Source: Verrucomicrobiota bacterium (GTDB taxonomy: Bacteria; Verrucomicrobiota; Verrucomicrobiia; Limisphaerales; JAFGQR01). From it: 47,693 nt of DNA. The translations under genes and the position numbers were made by a program. Where the stretch lies: assembly GCA_016935555.1 (NCBI GenBank), contig JAFGQR010000159.1, positions 1 through 47,693 of the forward strand, read 5' to 3'. A model generated the notes under the pieces. The model saw only the letters and a list, made by a program, of their open reading frames with translations. It was not told the DNA's origin and did no database searches. Of this stretch, positions 18,547-27,140 are shown piece after piece; the stretch's first letter is position 1, and each line of letters begins with the position of its first letter.

Positions 18547-21312
18547 TCAGTCATCGTCCGCGGCGTGCTTCACGGCCCATTCGGGGTAGGGCGTGCGGGG
18601 GCCTTTCATCGCGCGCCAGAGGATGCGGTTGAAGACGTCCTCGGGGCAGCGGTCGACCTCGTCGAGGGGGAGGCGGGCGGACACGACGGCGTCGCGGCGC
18701 AGGATGGGGTCGGTGATTTGGCGCGGGGGCGGGTTGATTTGGTCGAGGGGGACCTGGTTGGGGACGGCGGTGAAGGGGGTGAAGTCGGGGGCGAGGGTGA
18801 AGCAATCGGACATGGGGGTGGCGGTGGCATCGAGCTGGTTCATGGGGGGCAGGCCGAGGATGAGTTCCAGGGTGCGGATGAGGCTGGTCTGGTTGTAGGC
18901 GGTGTGGACGGTTTGGCGGCGTTTGGTGTAGGGGCTGACCACGAAACATGTGGTGCGGTAGCCGCTGACATGGTCCCAGCCCGCCTGCGGATCGTCCTCG
19001 ATCACGAGGAGGCAGGTCTCGGGCCAGAACCGGCTATGGGAGACGGCTTCGACGATGCGGCCCAGGGCGAGGTCGTTGTCGGCGATCTGGGCGCCGGGGG
19101 TGGGGTAGCGTTCCTTGGCGCCGCCGGTGTGGTTGTTGGGCAAGAACACCATGGCCAGGTTCGGGAACTCGCCCTGCGCCTCGCACCGTTTCAGGTCGTC
19201 GATGAACGCCGCCGCGCGTCTCACGTCGGGCACGCGCAGGTCGTAACCGACGTAGCGGGTGAGGCTGTGGGGTTCGAGACTTTTGATGCCGGCGTGGGCG
19301 CTGAGGCGGGTGAGGCCGGCATGGTTGGTGTGGTCTTTCCAAAAGTCCAGCCAGCTCGGCCTGGATTTGCGGGTCTTGTCCGTCCAGCCGGCCTCGGAGA
19401 TCATCCATTCCCCGTAGTTGCGGAAGGTCTTGCCATGGGCCAGGGCGTTGTCCCAGATGAACCCCGAGGACGACCAGGCCAGCGCGTCGAGGCCGTCGGC
19501 GCCTTTGCCGCTGGGGTAGCTGCGGGGGAAGTCCGAGGAGAGCTGGCGTTCCATGTAGGCGTTGGCGATGGCGCTGTCGGTCCACTGGTGGCCGTCGGCG
19601 CTTTGCACCCCCGAGCAGTAAGTATTGTCCAGCAGCACGAACTCCCGGGCGATCTTGTGCTGATTGGGCGTGTAGGTCTCGCCGAAGGTGCACAGCGACG
19701 GGTCGCCGTCGCCCTCGGCCATGTCTCCCAGCACCTGGTCGTAGGTGCGATTCTCCTTGATCACGTAGATCACGTGCCGGAAGACGCTGGGCTCGCCGAC
19801 GCGCTCGGGCACGGGCCGGGGCGGCTGACCGGGGCGGGGCGGGAGCAGCGCCTCCTGGAGCCGCGGATGGCGCATGTTGCGCAGGGCGACGGCTGTCATC
19901 GCCGCCAGCTGGCGCGGGGACGGCACGGGCACGAGCGAGAGCGTGCCGTGGAAGTCCTTGGACCGGAGCTTCACGGGATCTTCGGGTTTGAACTCCCGCG
20001 CGACGCCGATGCCCTTGATGTTGGCCACCCAGATCCGCTCCCGGGCGGCGTCGAAAGCCACGGCGCCCGGGAACCACCCGACCGGGATGAAGCCGAGGAC
20101 GCGCGAGACATTGGCGGCGGGCTCGAAGTGGACGACGGCGACGGCGTTTTGGGTGCCGTTGCAGACGAACAGGCGGCGGCCCTGGCGGTCGAACGCAAGC
20201 GCATTGGGTTGGGCGCCGAACAGGTCCGCCGGGGTCTGGCGGGTCCAGATTTTTTCGACGACTTGGTCGGTGGTGGTGTCGATGACGCTCAAGGTGTCGC
20301 TGCCGGTGTTGGCCACCACGACGTGCCGGCCGTCGGGGGTGACGGCCAGTGCCGAGGCGTGCAGGCCCACAATCAGCTCGGCTTTCACCTCCCCGGCTTC
20401 GAGGTCGATGACGGTCAACGACCCTTCGCTGGCGATGTGGCGCACCGGGTCCACCCTCACGATTTTGCCCTTGCCCGCCGGCGCGCTCAAATCCTCGCTC
20501 CCGGGGCGCCGCCCGCCCTGGTTGCTGACATACGCCTTGCCGCCCGTCACCACCACGTCGAAGGGCGCGACCCCGACGTCCCAACGCCGCAGCACCTTGC
20601 CTTCCGCCGCGTCGATCTCGTAAAGCCGGTTGCCAAGGTTGCCCGCCACATACAGCCGCCGACCGTCCGCCGACACGGCCAGGCCCGTCGGGATTTCCGC
20701 CCTGCGTTTCGCGGCGCGGGCTTGGGGCACGGCAATGCTGCCCAGGCCGGTCACCTTCCGCCCGGCCGTCACCGCAAACACTTTCACGTCCCCGACCGCG
20801 TTGGCCATGTACAATCGCGTGCCGTCCGGCGAAAACACGATCCCCGTCAGGCTCGCCCAAGCCCGCCTGTCCGGGTCCGGCTCCGGCATCTCGACGGCGT
20901 CGTCGAACGGCGACGAATCCTTGTCGCTGTCGTCGTCCGGCTGGGCGCGGGTGTTGGAGGCGGCTGCCGGTTTGGCTTCTGGCGGCGGGGCGCTGCGGGG
21001 CATGGACTGTCGCTGGAGGATTTGGGCGGTGTGGGCGTCGATGACATAGACGCGGTTGCTGCGGCCGGCGGTGATTAACAGCCGGCCGTCGGGGCTGAGC
21101 GCCAGCGCCTGGGGACGCATTGCCGGCAGTTCGATTTGGCGGCCTGCCGGTGTGAGGAGCTGGCTGGTGGGCGTGAGGTGAAGGTTCGGGCCGAGCCGGC
21201 CGACGGTGGCGTGGTCGGGTTCGATCGGCGGGTGACGGAGGGCGCACCCCGGGAGCAGCAGCAGCGCGAGCGCCATGAGGCGTGTCCGGCGAACGGGCGG
21301 CATGTGAATCAT
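18547..21312 (-). CDS. Exported beta-propeller plus phosphoesterase (PF04185-like)
   Basis: A 921-residue exported protein, possibly a lipoprotein (LLLLPGC, Cys 23). The first part, to about residue 420, is a YNCE-type propeller: repeated blades with LALSPDGRLLITAG, FSPDGTRLYMAN, LAVSADGRRLYVAG and similar. The second part is a phosphoesterase of the alkaline-phosphatase superfamily, marked by HVIYVIKENRTYDQVLGD, a later LLDNTYCSGVQSADGH, and VIEDDPQAGWDHV near the end. Related proteins cleave phosphate or phospholipid esters, but the substrate is open. ATG 21312 is preferred over an upstream TTG (21348), because it leaves a short basic segment before the hydrophobic signal. It converges on rho and looks monocistronic. 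Confidence 0.82.
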   Translation of the reverse strand: MIHMPPVRRTRLMALALLLLPGCALRHPPIEPDHATVGRLGPNLHLTPTSQLLTPAGRQIELPAMRPQALALSPDGRLLITAGRSNRVYVIDAHTAQILQRQSMPRSAPPPEAKPAAASNTRAQPDDDSDKDSSPFDDAVEMPEPDPDRRAWASLTGIVFSPDGTRLYMANAVGDVKVFAVTAGRKVTGLGSIAVPQARAAKRRAEIPTGLAVSADGRRLYVAGNLGNRLYEIDAAEGKVLRRWDVGVAPFDVVVTGGKAYVSNQGGRRPGSEDLSAPAGKGKIVRVDPVRHIASEGSLTVIDLEAGEVKAELIVGLHASALAVTPDGRHVVVANTGSDTLSVIDTTTDQVVEKIWTRQTPADLFGAQPNALAFDRQGRRLFVCNGTQNAVAVVHFEPAANVSRVLGFIPVGWFPGAVAFDAARERIWVANIKGIGVAREFKPEDPVKLRSKDFHGTLSLVPVPSPRQLAAMTAVALRNMRHPRLQEALLPPRPGQPPRPVPERVGEPSVFRHVIYVIKENRTYDQVLGDMAEGDGDPSLCTFGETYTPNQHKIAREFVLLDNTYCSGVQSADGHQWTDSAIANAYMERQLSSDFPRSYPSGKGADGLDALAWSSSGFIWDNALAHGKTFRNYGEWMISEAGWTDKTRKSRPSWLDFWKDHTNHAGLTRLSAHAGIKSLEPHSLTRYVGYDLRVPDVRRAAAFIDDLKRCEAQGEFPNLAMVFLPNNHTGGAKERYPTPGAQIADNDLALGRIVEAVSHSRFWPETCLLVIEDDPQAGWDHVSGYRTTCFVVSPYTKRRQTVHTAYNQTSLIRTLELILGLPPMNQLDATATPMSDCFTLAPDFTPFTAVPNQVPLDQINPPPRQITDPILRRDAVVSARLPLDEVDRCPEDVFNRILWRAMKGPRTPYPEWAVKHAADDD

Positions 21313-21421
21313 GGACCGATGTTGCGCGTCCCCCGGTCGCCGCGTCAACCCCTGCCCGACGGGCGCCCTTCAGAGCCGGGACCCGCGGGATGGGCTTGGG
21401 GGGGTGCGCCCGGCCGGGGGA

Positions 21422-22582
21422 TCAGCCCGCGCCGAACTCGGCGGCGGCGTCGTACATGGCGAGGACATTGTCGGGCGGCACGTCGGCCTGGATATTATGG
21501 ACGCCGTTGAAGACGTAACCGCCGCCGGGTTTGAATGCTTCGAGGTTGCGGCGCACCTGATCGCGGACTTCGGCGGGGGTGCCGCGGGGCAGGACGTGCT
21601 GGGTATCGACGCCGCCGCCCCAGAAGACAAGGCGATCGCCGAACTGCGCTTTGAGGGTTGCGGGGTCCATGCCCTTGGCGGACAACTGGACGGGATTGAG
21701 GATGTCGATCCCGTTGTCGAGCAATTCCGGAATGAAGGACACCACCGACCCGCACGAGTGATACCAGACCTTGGCCCGGGTTCGGGACTTGATGTATTGG
21801 ACGAGGCGTTTTTGGCGGGGTTTGATGAGGGTCCGGTAAATGCGCGGCGAGAACAGGGGGCCCGCCTGCCCGGCGAGATCGTCGCCGATCATGATCACGT
21901 CGATGACGTCCCCGGCTTCGTCCAGGAACACCCGGAACCAGTCCAGCCAGAACGCCAGCATCCGGTCGAGGATGGTCTCGACCACTTCGGGGCGCTCCAG
22001 CATGTCGGCAAAGAGGTTTTCCAGACCGCGCAGGTACCAACAATACTCGTAGACCACCCCCGAAATGCCGCTCACGACCGCGTAGGGCGTGTCGCGTTTC
22101 AGCGCGAGGATGCGATCGCGCAGCCCCTCGAAGCGGGTCGGGTCATCGCCGCGGGGGAACGGGTAGCCGCGGATTTGCCCAAGGGACAGCCCGGCGAGAG
22201 GCGAGTGCGAGATGTCGAAGTAGAGCGGGGTGTCGTCCGGCATGGACCAGGTCACCCCGAACTCGTCGGTGAAATCCTGCCAGGTCCGCCCGTCCCGCTC
22301 CCGCCGGAGGACGGCGCCCTGGAAGCTGGCGGCGCTGTGGGCCCACACATAGCGCGTGTCGACGCGCAGCCGCTGCAGCACGGCCTCGGAGGGCTGGGCC
22401 AGCTGCTGGATCAAGTCCATGATGACGATCGGCTCCCGCCGCCCGAGCCGGTCGAGCAGGTTCTGGTAGGCGACCTTGTGGATGCCGGTCTGGTTGCCCC
22501 CCAGATCAATCGGCACGCGGTCGGGAATCCGGTGCGCCAGGGCGGCCAACAACCGCTCGCGCGAGGTCATGCTCAGCGTCAT
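21422..22582 (-). CDS. Uroporphyrinogen decarboxylase-like protein (corrinoid methyltransferase superfamily)
   Basis: This 386-residue cytosolic protein has the URO-D TIM-barrel fold shared by haem enzymes and by cobalamin-dependent methyltransferases such as MtaA. It starts MTLSMTSRERLLAALAH, typical for the family. It carries the metal-type motif YHSCGSV (H275, C277), but the second Cys of the methyltransferase zinc site is not obvious; GGGVDTQ occupies that zone. The true haem enzyme HemE is shorter and has different active-site motifs, so this is a paralogue of unknown substrate. Two close ATGs (22582 and 22570) compete, and neither has a clear ribosome site. It lies between two other minus-strand genes with no tight coupling. 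Confidence 0.78.
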   Translation of the reverse strand: MTLSMTSRERLLAALAHRIPDRVPIDLGGNQTGIHKVAYQNLLDRLGRREPIVIMDLIQQLAQPSEAVLQRLRVDTRYVWAHSAASFQGAVLRRERDGRTWQDFTDEFGVTWSMPDDTPLYFDISHSPLAGLSLGQIRGYPFPRGDDPTRFEGLRDRILALKRDTPYAVVSGISGVVYEYCWYLRGLENLFADMLERPEVVETILDRMLAFWLDWFRVFLDEAGDVIDVIMIGDDLAGQAGPLFSPRIYRTLIKPRQKRLVQYIKSRTRAKVWYHSCGSVVSFIPELLDNGIDILNPVQLSAKGMDPATLKAQFGDRLVFWGGGVDTQHVLPRGTPAEVRDQVRRNLEAFKPGGGYVFNGVHNIQADVPPDNVLAMYDAAAEFGAG

Positions 22583-22765
22583 GGCTGGAGTATGCGCCCG
22601 CACCCGGTGGTTTCCAAGCTCCGGATGTGCGAATCCTCGGCGGGCGAATGGGCGGCTGCCGGGGCGTGGCCCCGCGCGATGCGGCACCGCCGTCCGCCGC
22701 CGGGATTGCCGGGCGGGGCGGCGGGCGTCATGGCGTCGCGGCGGGCCGGGTTGCCTGGGGGGCAA

Positions 22766-23611
22766 TCATCCGGTCTTGGGCGGCGCAGCCGCCTTGGCGC
22801 GGATCGCCTTCCATCGGCGGTCCCAATCGTGCCAGCTCCATGCCCAGGCTTCTCCCGCCAGGGTCCGCCGCGCCCGGGCGAGGGTTTGTTCGGCGGAGGC
22901 GAGTTGTTGCCGGACGGCCCACAGGTTGTTCCAGGCCAGGTTACTTTCCAGCAGACACAGCAAGTTATCGGGATAGTCGGGGGCCAGGCTGAGAGCCTTC
23001 TCGAGGTGGTGCCGCGCTTTGGCGCGATTGCCCAGGCTCCACGGCCATCCCGGCGCGTCCCGGTAAAGCATTCCAAGGGAGCGGTGGGGCCCTGCGAAAT
23101 CGAACGTTGGATCCAGGGCGATGGCCTGGAGCCAGGCGCGTTCCATGTCCTTGACCAGCCCCAGTGCCGTGAGCTTGCGCGTGCGCGCCAACTGGCCCTG
23201 GTTCAATCCCAAATAATAAAACGCGGCGGCCTGCTTCGCATCCAGGGCGATGGCCCGGCTTGCCGCGCGCATGCCCGCGTGGGCCATTTGCGCGCGCTGG
23301 GTCTGGTTGGAGGCGAGGTCGGCGCAGTCGAAACAGGCGCGAGCCCATTGCCAGGCGAGGACCGGCTGGTGGGGCTGGCCCAGGAAGCGCTGCTCGGCTT
23401 GCGCGCGGGCCTCATGGGCGCGTTTCACGGCCGCCGCCTCCGCCGTCGGCACCGCGTTTTGCGGAGGCGCGTCGGGCGCGGACCCGCAGACGGCCGCGGC
23501 GGCCAGAATGAGGCCGCAGGCGATCCGCGGCGCGGGCGCGGGGCATCGTGGGGGGCTGTGCGGGTTGCGGCGTGGGCGCGGGGCGGGCGGGTTTGAAATA
23601 GCAGTTGCCAT
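22766..23611 (-). CDS. TPR-repeat protein, exported or membrane-anchored
   Basis: A 281-residue protein of unknown function. An unusual Pro/Arg-rich N-terminus precedes a hydrophobic stretch near residues 30-43, suggesting a poor signal peptide or an anchor. The rest is helical with at least three TPR-like units (AASRAIALDAKQAAAFYYLG, MERAWLQAIALDPTFDFAGP, HHLEKALSLAPDYPDNLLCL). The pattern resembles TatT/TRAP T-component proteins, which are TPR-only lipoproteins, but no lipobox is present. Its 5' end overlaps the promoter of the plus-strand small lipoprotein/hpnH genes, so the two directions may interfere. ATG 23611 is preferred over 23644. Confidence 0.68.
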   Translation of the reverse strand: MATAISNPPAPRPRRNPHSPPRCPAPAPRIACGLILAAAAVCGSAPDAPPQNAVPTAEAAAVKRAHEARAQAEQRFLGQPHQPVLAWQWARACFDCADLASNQTQRAQMAHAGMRAASRAIALDAKQAAAFYYLGLNQGQLARTRKLTALGLVKDMERAWLQAIALDPTFDFAGPHRSLGMLYRDAPGWPWSLGNRAKARHHLEKALSLAPDYPDNLLCLLESNLAWNNLWAVRQQLASAEQTLARARRTLAGEAWAWSWHDWDRRWKAIRAKAAAPPKTG

Positions 23612-23632
23612 GATGGTGTCGGCCTCTATACT
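23605..23632 (+). promoter_or_regulatory. Promoter for the small lipoprotein and hopanoid genes
   Basis: TTGCCA at 23605-23610, a 16-base spacer and TATACT at 23627-23632 form the best sigma-70-like promoter in the window. Exactly six bases separate the -10 box from a GTG start at 23639, so transcription would begin at or beside the start codon. It overlaps the first codons of the divergent TPR gene. Confidence 0.6.
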
Positions 23633-23638
23633 ACCACT

Positions 23639-23839
23639 GTGCATATTTGTTGGAAAATGCTATGTGGGGGCGTTCTGCTGTGCGTGGGGGTGCTCGTTTC
23701 CGGATGCGGCGGCATCAACGCCTCGGGCAGTGTTTCCCCGGCCTCGTTTCTTTTGCCCGGGCTGGTTCTGACCGTGCCTTCCAACTCATCGGCATGTGCC
23801 GCCGCACCCTCCGCGGCGTCGTTTTCATCCATCCCCTGA
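23639..23839 (+). CDS. Small putative lipoprotein upstream of hpnH
   Basis: A 66-residue product from GTG 23639 (60 from ATG 23657). It has a hydrophobic signal segment ending in LVSGC, a good lipobox, then a short mature chain GGINASGSVSPASFLLPGL followed by a Ser/Ala-rich tail. The pattern of a lipobox Cys followed by a small Gly/Asn/Ser segment and FLLPGL recalls small lipoproteins of Verrucomicrobiota, as far as I remember. The reading frame ends 13 bases before hpnH, so it probably leads the hopanoid operon. The GTG lies six bases after a strong -10 box, which suggests a leaderless message; the ATG would have a leader of about 18 bases. Function unknown. Confidence 0.55.
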   Translation: MHICWKMLCGGVLLCVGVLVSGCGGINASGSVSPASFLLPGLVLTVPSNSSACAAAPSAASFSSIP

Positions 23840-23852
23840 TTCCCGGCTCGCT

Positions 23853-25235
23853 ATGCGTTTTCCCCTGGCGTTGACGGCGAAAATCGCCGCGCACATCCTC
23901 AAACACAAACTGCTCCGGACGCGGCGGTTTGCGCTGGTGTTGCAGCTGGAGCCGCTGCACACGTGCAATCTGACGTGCACCGGTTGCGGGCGGATTCGGG
24001 AGTATTCGACCAGCCTGAAGGACATGATGACGCTGGAGGATTGTCTGGGGGCGGCGGTGGAGGCGGGCGCGCCGATGGTGTCGGTGTGCGGTGGCGAGCC
24101 GTTGATCTATCCGCACATTGAGGAGCTTGTGGCGGGTCTGCTTCGGCAGGGCCGGATCGTGTATGTGTGCACCAACGGCGTGTTCATGCGCAGGAAACTC
24201 TGCGAGTACCTGGCCAGCATCTACACCCCCGCGCTCGAGCCCGAACTGACGACGCTGCTCCGCGACAACCTGATTTCCGGCAGGGACGCCGCCGCCGTCC
24301 GCCAGGGCACCACGCGGAGCCGCCCGGTGATTGCGCCTACGAAGTGGCTGTATTGGAACGTGCATGTGGACGGCCTGGAATATACGCACGACCTCGCCGT
24401 CGAGCGCGAAGGCGTGTTCCGCGAGTGCGTCGCCGCCATTCGCCTCGCCAAACGCCTCGGCTTCCAGGTCGCCACCAATACCACGGTCTACAAGGAAACC
24501 GACATGCGCGAGATCGAACAGCTGTTCCAATACGTCTCCGCCCTCGGCGTCGACGGCCACACCATCTCGCCCGGCTACGATTTCGACGCCGCCAAGCGGG
24601 ACATGATCCAACGCCTGGGCAAGAACCCCGCCGACTTCTTCCTGACCCGCGAGATGACCCGGAAGAAATTCGCCAACATCCTCGAGTGGGGCGACCGATT
24701 CAATATTTTCGGCACGCGCGTCTACCAGGAGTTCCTCGCCGGCAAGCGGGAGCTGACCTGCACCGCCTGGGCGATTCCCACCCGCAACATCCGCGGCTGG
24801 AAAGCGCCGTGTTACCTGATGACGGACACCCATTATCCCACCTACCGTCAGATGCTCGACGAGGTGGACTGGAACCGCTACGGTGTGGTCAACGGCGTCG
24901 CGCGCGACCCGCGGTGCGAGAACTGCATGGTTCACTGCGGCTACGACCCCAGCGGCGCCCTTGGCGTCAATGCCCGGCAGGGCGACACCTGGAAAAACAT
25001 CAAGTACAATTTCGGGTCCCGTCCCAAGCCAAACCCCGAAGGGCTTCGCGTGAAGGCGTTCAACGGCGTGTCCATCGGCAAGGGCCACTTGGCCGAGGCC
25101 AAGGCCGCGTTGGGATTCGCCAAACCGCCTGCCAGGTCGGCCGCGCCCGGCGGCGCCGGCGTTGCTGCGGCGGCCCAGGAGGCGCACGAGGCGCATGAGG
25201 CACAAGGGGCGGCGTTGGGGGGGCGGCAGGGCTGA
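23853..25235 (+). CDS. hpnH: HpnH-like adenosyl-hopene transferase (radical SAM)
   Basis: HpnH joins the adenosyl radical to diploptene, the first step in making extended (C35) hopanoids. The 460-residue protein carries the radical SAM cluster motif CNLTCTGC (C38, C42, C45), VSVCGGEPLIY, VYVCTNG, and the family segments VDGHTISPGYDF, CTAWAIPTRNIRGWKAPCYL and CENCMVHCGYD. All match HpnH from memory of the family. Two oddities: about 40 extra residues near 123-162 between the CTNG strand and the NVHVDG motif, and an Ala/Glu/His-rich tail of about 60 residues. The start follows the small lipoprotein gene closely. Eight bases later begins a small membrane-protein gene that leads into hpnJ. Confidence 0.88.
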   Translation: MRFPLALTAKIAAHILKHKLLRTRRFALVLQLEPLHTCNLTCTGCGRIREYSTSLKDMMTLEDCLGAAVEAGAPMVSVCGGEPLIYPHIEELVAGLLRQGRIVYVCTNGVFMRRKLCEYLASIYTPALEPELTTLLRDNLISGRDAAAVRQGTTRSRPVIAPTKWLYWNVHVDGLEYTHDLAVEREGVFRECVAAIRLAKRLGFQVATNTTVYKETDMREIEQLFQYVSALGVDGHTISPGYDFDAAKRDMIQRLGKNPADFFLTREMTRKKFANILEWGDRFNIFGTRVYQEFLAGKRELTCTAWAIPTRNIRGWKAPCYLMTDTHYPTYRQMLDEVDWNRYGVVNGVARDPRCENCMVHCGYDPSGALGVNARQGDTWKNIKYNFGSRPKPNPEGLRVKAFNGVSIGKGHLAEAKAALGFAKPPARSAAPGGAGVAAAAQEAHEAHEAQGAALGGRQG

Positions 25236-25243
25236 CGGGCGCC

Positions 25244-25504
25244 ATGCGCATCACGCTTGTGGGCAAACGCAAGGGGCGCCGGGTGATCTGCTGGAAATCC
25301 TGGTTCAGGCTGACCGTGGCCACCGTGCTGCTGGGCGCGCTGATGGCCACCGCCGCGTACTTGTTGCTCGCCCGCCGCTGGAATCCGATGGCTCCCCTGC
25401 TTGGGGTGGGGGCGGGACTTGCCGCGTCGCTGCTGTGCGTTCTGGCCAGCCTTTTCACCCCTCTGACCCGTCTGCCGGTGATCGGTGACCGATCCTCCCC
25501 ATGA
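25244..25504 (+). CDS. Small two-helix membrane protein between hpnH and hpnJ
   Basis: An 86-residue protein with a basic N-terminus (GKRKGRRVICWK) and two hydrophobic helices (about 22-43 and 49-68), giving a likely inner-membrane hairpin with the termini inside. I do not recognise a family. It begins 8 bases after the hpnH stop, and its stop overlaps the hpnJ ATG (ATGA at 25501-25504), so it is translationally coupled to a hopanoid enzyme. This placement, rather than homology, suggests a membrane tether or helper for hopanoid side-chain synthesis. The frame is well defined and the codon use resembles that of its neighbours. Confidence 0.72.
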   Translation: MRITLVGKRKGRRVICWKSWFRLTVATVLLGALMATAAYLLLARRWNPMAPLLGVGAGLAASLLCVLASLFTPLTRLPVIGDRSSP

Positions 25505-26946
25505 GAACCCTGTTTTTGTCGCCTCCTTCCTATGACGGCTTCGATGGCGGCGCGGGATCGCGCTATCAGGCGCGCCGCGAGGTCACCAGCTTCTGGTATC
25601 CCACGTGGCTGGCCCAGCCGGCCGCGCTGGTGCCCGACAGCCGGTTGATGGATTGCCCGCCCCACCAGATCGGCATCGGCCCATGCCTGGCCGAAGCCCA
25701 AGCCTACGATCATGTCGTCATCCATACCTCCACCCCCTCCCTGCGCAACGACTGCAAGGTCGCCGAGGCGATCAAACGCCAGAAACCGGACACGCGCATC
25801 GGCTTTGTGGGCGCCCACGCCGCCGTGCTGCCAGCCGAAACCCTGAAGGCCTCTCCGGCCATCGATTGGGTGGGCCGCAAAGAGTTCGATTTCACCTGCA
25901 AGGAGGTCGCCGAAGGCCGCCCGCTCGAATCGATCCGCGGCCTCTCCTACCGCAACGCCGAGGGCAGGATCATCCACAATCCCGAACGCGAGTTGATCGA
26001 CGACATGGACGCGTTGCCCTGGGTGGCGGACGTCTACAAGCGCGACCTGGTGATTGAGAACTACTTCATCGGTTACCTGCTGCACCCCTACCTGAGCCTC
26101 TACACCGGCCGCGGCTGTCCCGGGCAATGCACCTTCTGCCTCTGGCCCCAGACCATCGGCGGCCACCGCTATCGCGTCCGCTCCCCCCAGAATGTCGCCG
26201 ATGAAATGGCCTACATGAAGCGGCTGTTCCCCCAGGTCAAAGAGTTCTTCTTCGACGACGACACCTTCACCGCCAACCTCCCGCGCGCCCGCGAGATTGC
26301 CCGGAAGCTTGCGCCCCTCGGGCTCACCTGGTCCTGCAACAGCCGCGCCAACCTCGATCCCGACACCGTCCGGTTCTTCAAGGACAGCGGCCTGCGCCTT
26401 TTCCTTGTGGGCTACGAAAGCGGCAACGCGCAAATCCTCAAGAATGTCAAGAAAGGCGTCACCCTTGACGAGATGCGCCGCTTCACCACGGCCTGCCACC
26501 AGGCCGGGGTGGTCATCCACGGCACCTTCGTGCTCGGCCTCCCCATCGAAACCCCCGAGACCATCGAGGAAACCATCCGCTTCGCCCTCGAGCTGGATGT
26601 CTTCAGCCTGCAGGTCTCCCTCGCCGCACCCTACCCGGGCACCGAACTCTACGACCAGGCCCGCCTCAATGGCTGGTTCGCCAAAAAAGACAAAACCGAC
26701 ATCGTCCACCACGACGGGTTTCAAGACTCCACCCTCGAATACCCCGGCCTCAGCAAGGAGGCCATCTTCGAAGCCGTCGACCGCTTCTACCGCGCCTATT
26801 ATCTCCGCCCCAAACCCATCCTCCGCATTGTCCGCACCATGCTCGAAGACAAGCAGGTCTTCGTCCGCCGCTGCCGCGAAGGCTGGGAGTTCTTCCGGAG
26901 CCTCCGCCAGCGCAAACAGGACCTCCGCGCCGCGGCCCGCCCTTAA
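25501..26946 (+). CDS. hpnJ: Hopanoid radical SAM protein HpnJ
   Basis: HpnJ is the radical SAM enzyme linked to formation of the cyclitol ether head group of composite hopanoids. The 481-residue protein follows the family almost from its first residue: MRTLFLSPPSYDGFDGG, SFWYPTWLAQPAAL, then a B12-binding-like N-terminal domain and the cluster motif C206-x3-C210-x2-C213 in GRGCPGQCTFCLWPQT. FFDDDTFT, CNSRANLD and VSLAAPYPGTELY are also conserved. The length is normal. It is coupled to the preceding small membrane gene by an ATGA overlap. With hpnH next door, this strongly suggests the organism makes elaborated hopanoids, although the cyclase and other hpn genes lie elsewhere. Confidence 0.92.
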   Translation: MRTLFLSPPSYDGFDGGAGSRYQARREVTSFWYPTWLAQPAALVPDSRLMDCPPHQIGIGPCLAEAQAYDHVVIHTSTPSLRNDCKVAEAIKRQKPDTRIGFVGAHAAVLPAETLKASPAIDWVGRKEFDFTCKEVAEGRPLESIRGLSYRNAEGRIIHNPERELIDDMDALPWVADVYKRDLVIENYFIGYLLHPYLSLYTGRGCPGQCTFCLWPQTIGGHRYRVRSPQNVADEMAYMKRLFPQVKEFFFDDDTFTANLPRAREIARKLAPLGLTWSCNSRANLDPDTVRFFKDSGLRLFLVGYESGNAQILKNVKKGVTLDEMRRFTTACHQAGVVIHGTFVLGLPIETPETIEETIRFALELDVFSLQVSLAAPYPGTELYDQARLNGWFAKKDKTDIVHHDGFQDSTLEYPGLSKEAIFEAVDRFYRAYYLRPKPILRIVRTMLEDKQVFVRRCREGWEFFRSLRQRKQDLRAAARP

Positions 26947-27004
26947 ACCCGCCCCGTCTTCGCGCGACGCCGCCGGGGGGCAAGGCAGGCCCCGCCGTTC
27001 CCAG

Positions 27005-27055
27005 CCCGCCGGCCCGGGACGCGCTGTGACGGTTTTTCCGCCCCGGCCCGGCGGG
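27005..27055 (+). terminator. Hairpin downstream of hpnJ
   Basis: CCCGCCGG at 27005-27012 pairs perfectly with CCGGCGGG at 27048-27055, with partial pairing continuing inward. A T5 run lies in the loop rather than after the stem, so this is not a classical intrinsic terminator. It sits 58 bases after the hpnJ stop. Confidence 0.35.
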
Positions 27056-27140
27056 GACTTGCGTCCTGCCCGCGTTTGAACCCGGCGGCGCCGCACTCTC
27101 CGCCCGCAACATCCGGGTTGCTTTCCCATCCGGATTGCGG

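Noticed and set aside
21422..22582. True haem enzyme HemE
   Set aside because: It is longer than HemE, lacks the HemE active-site motifs and carries the HSC motif of the methyltransferase-like branch.
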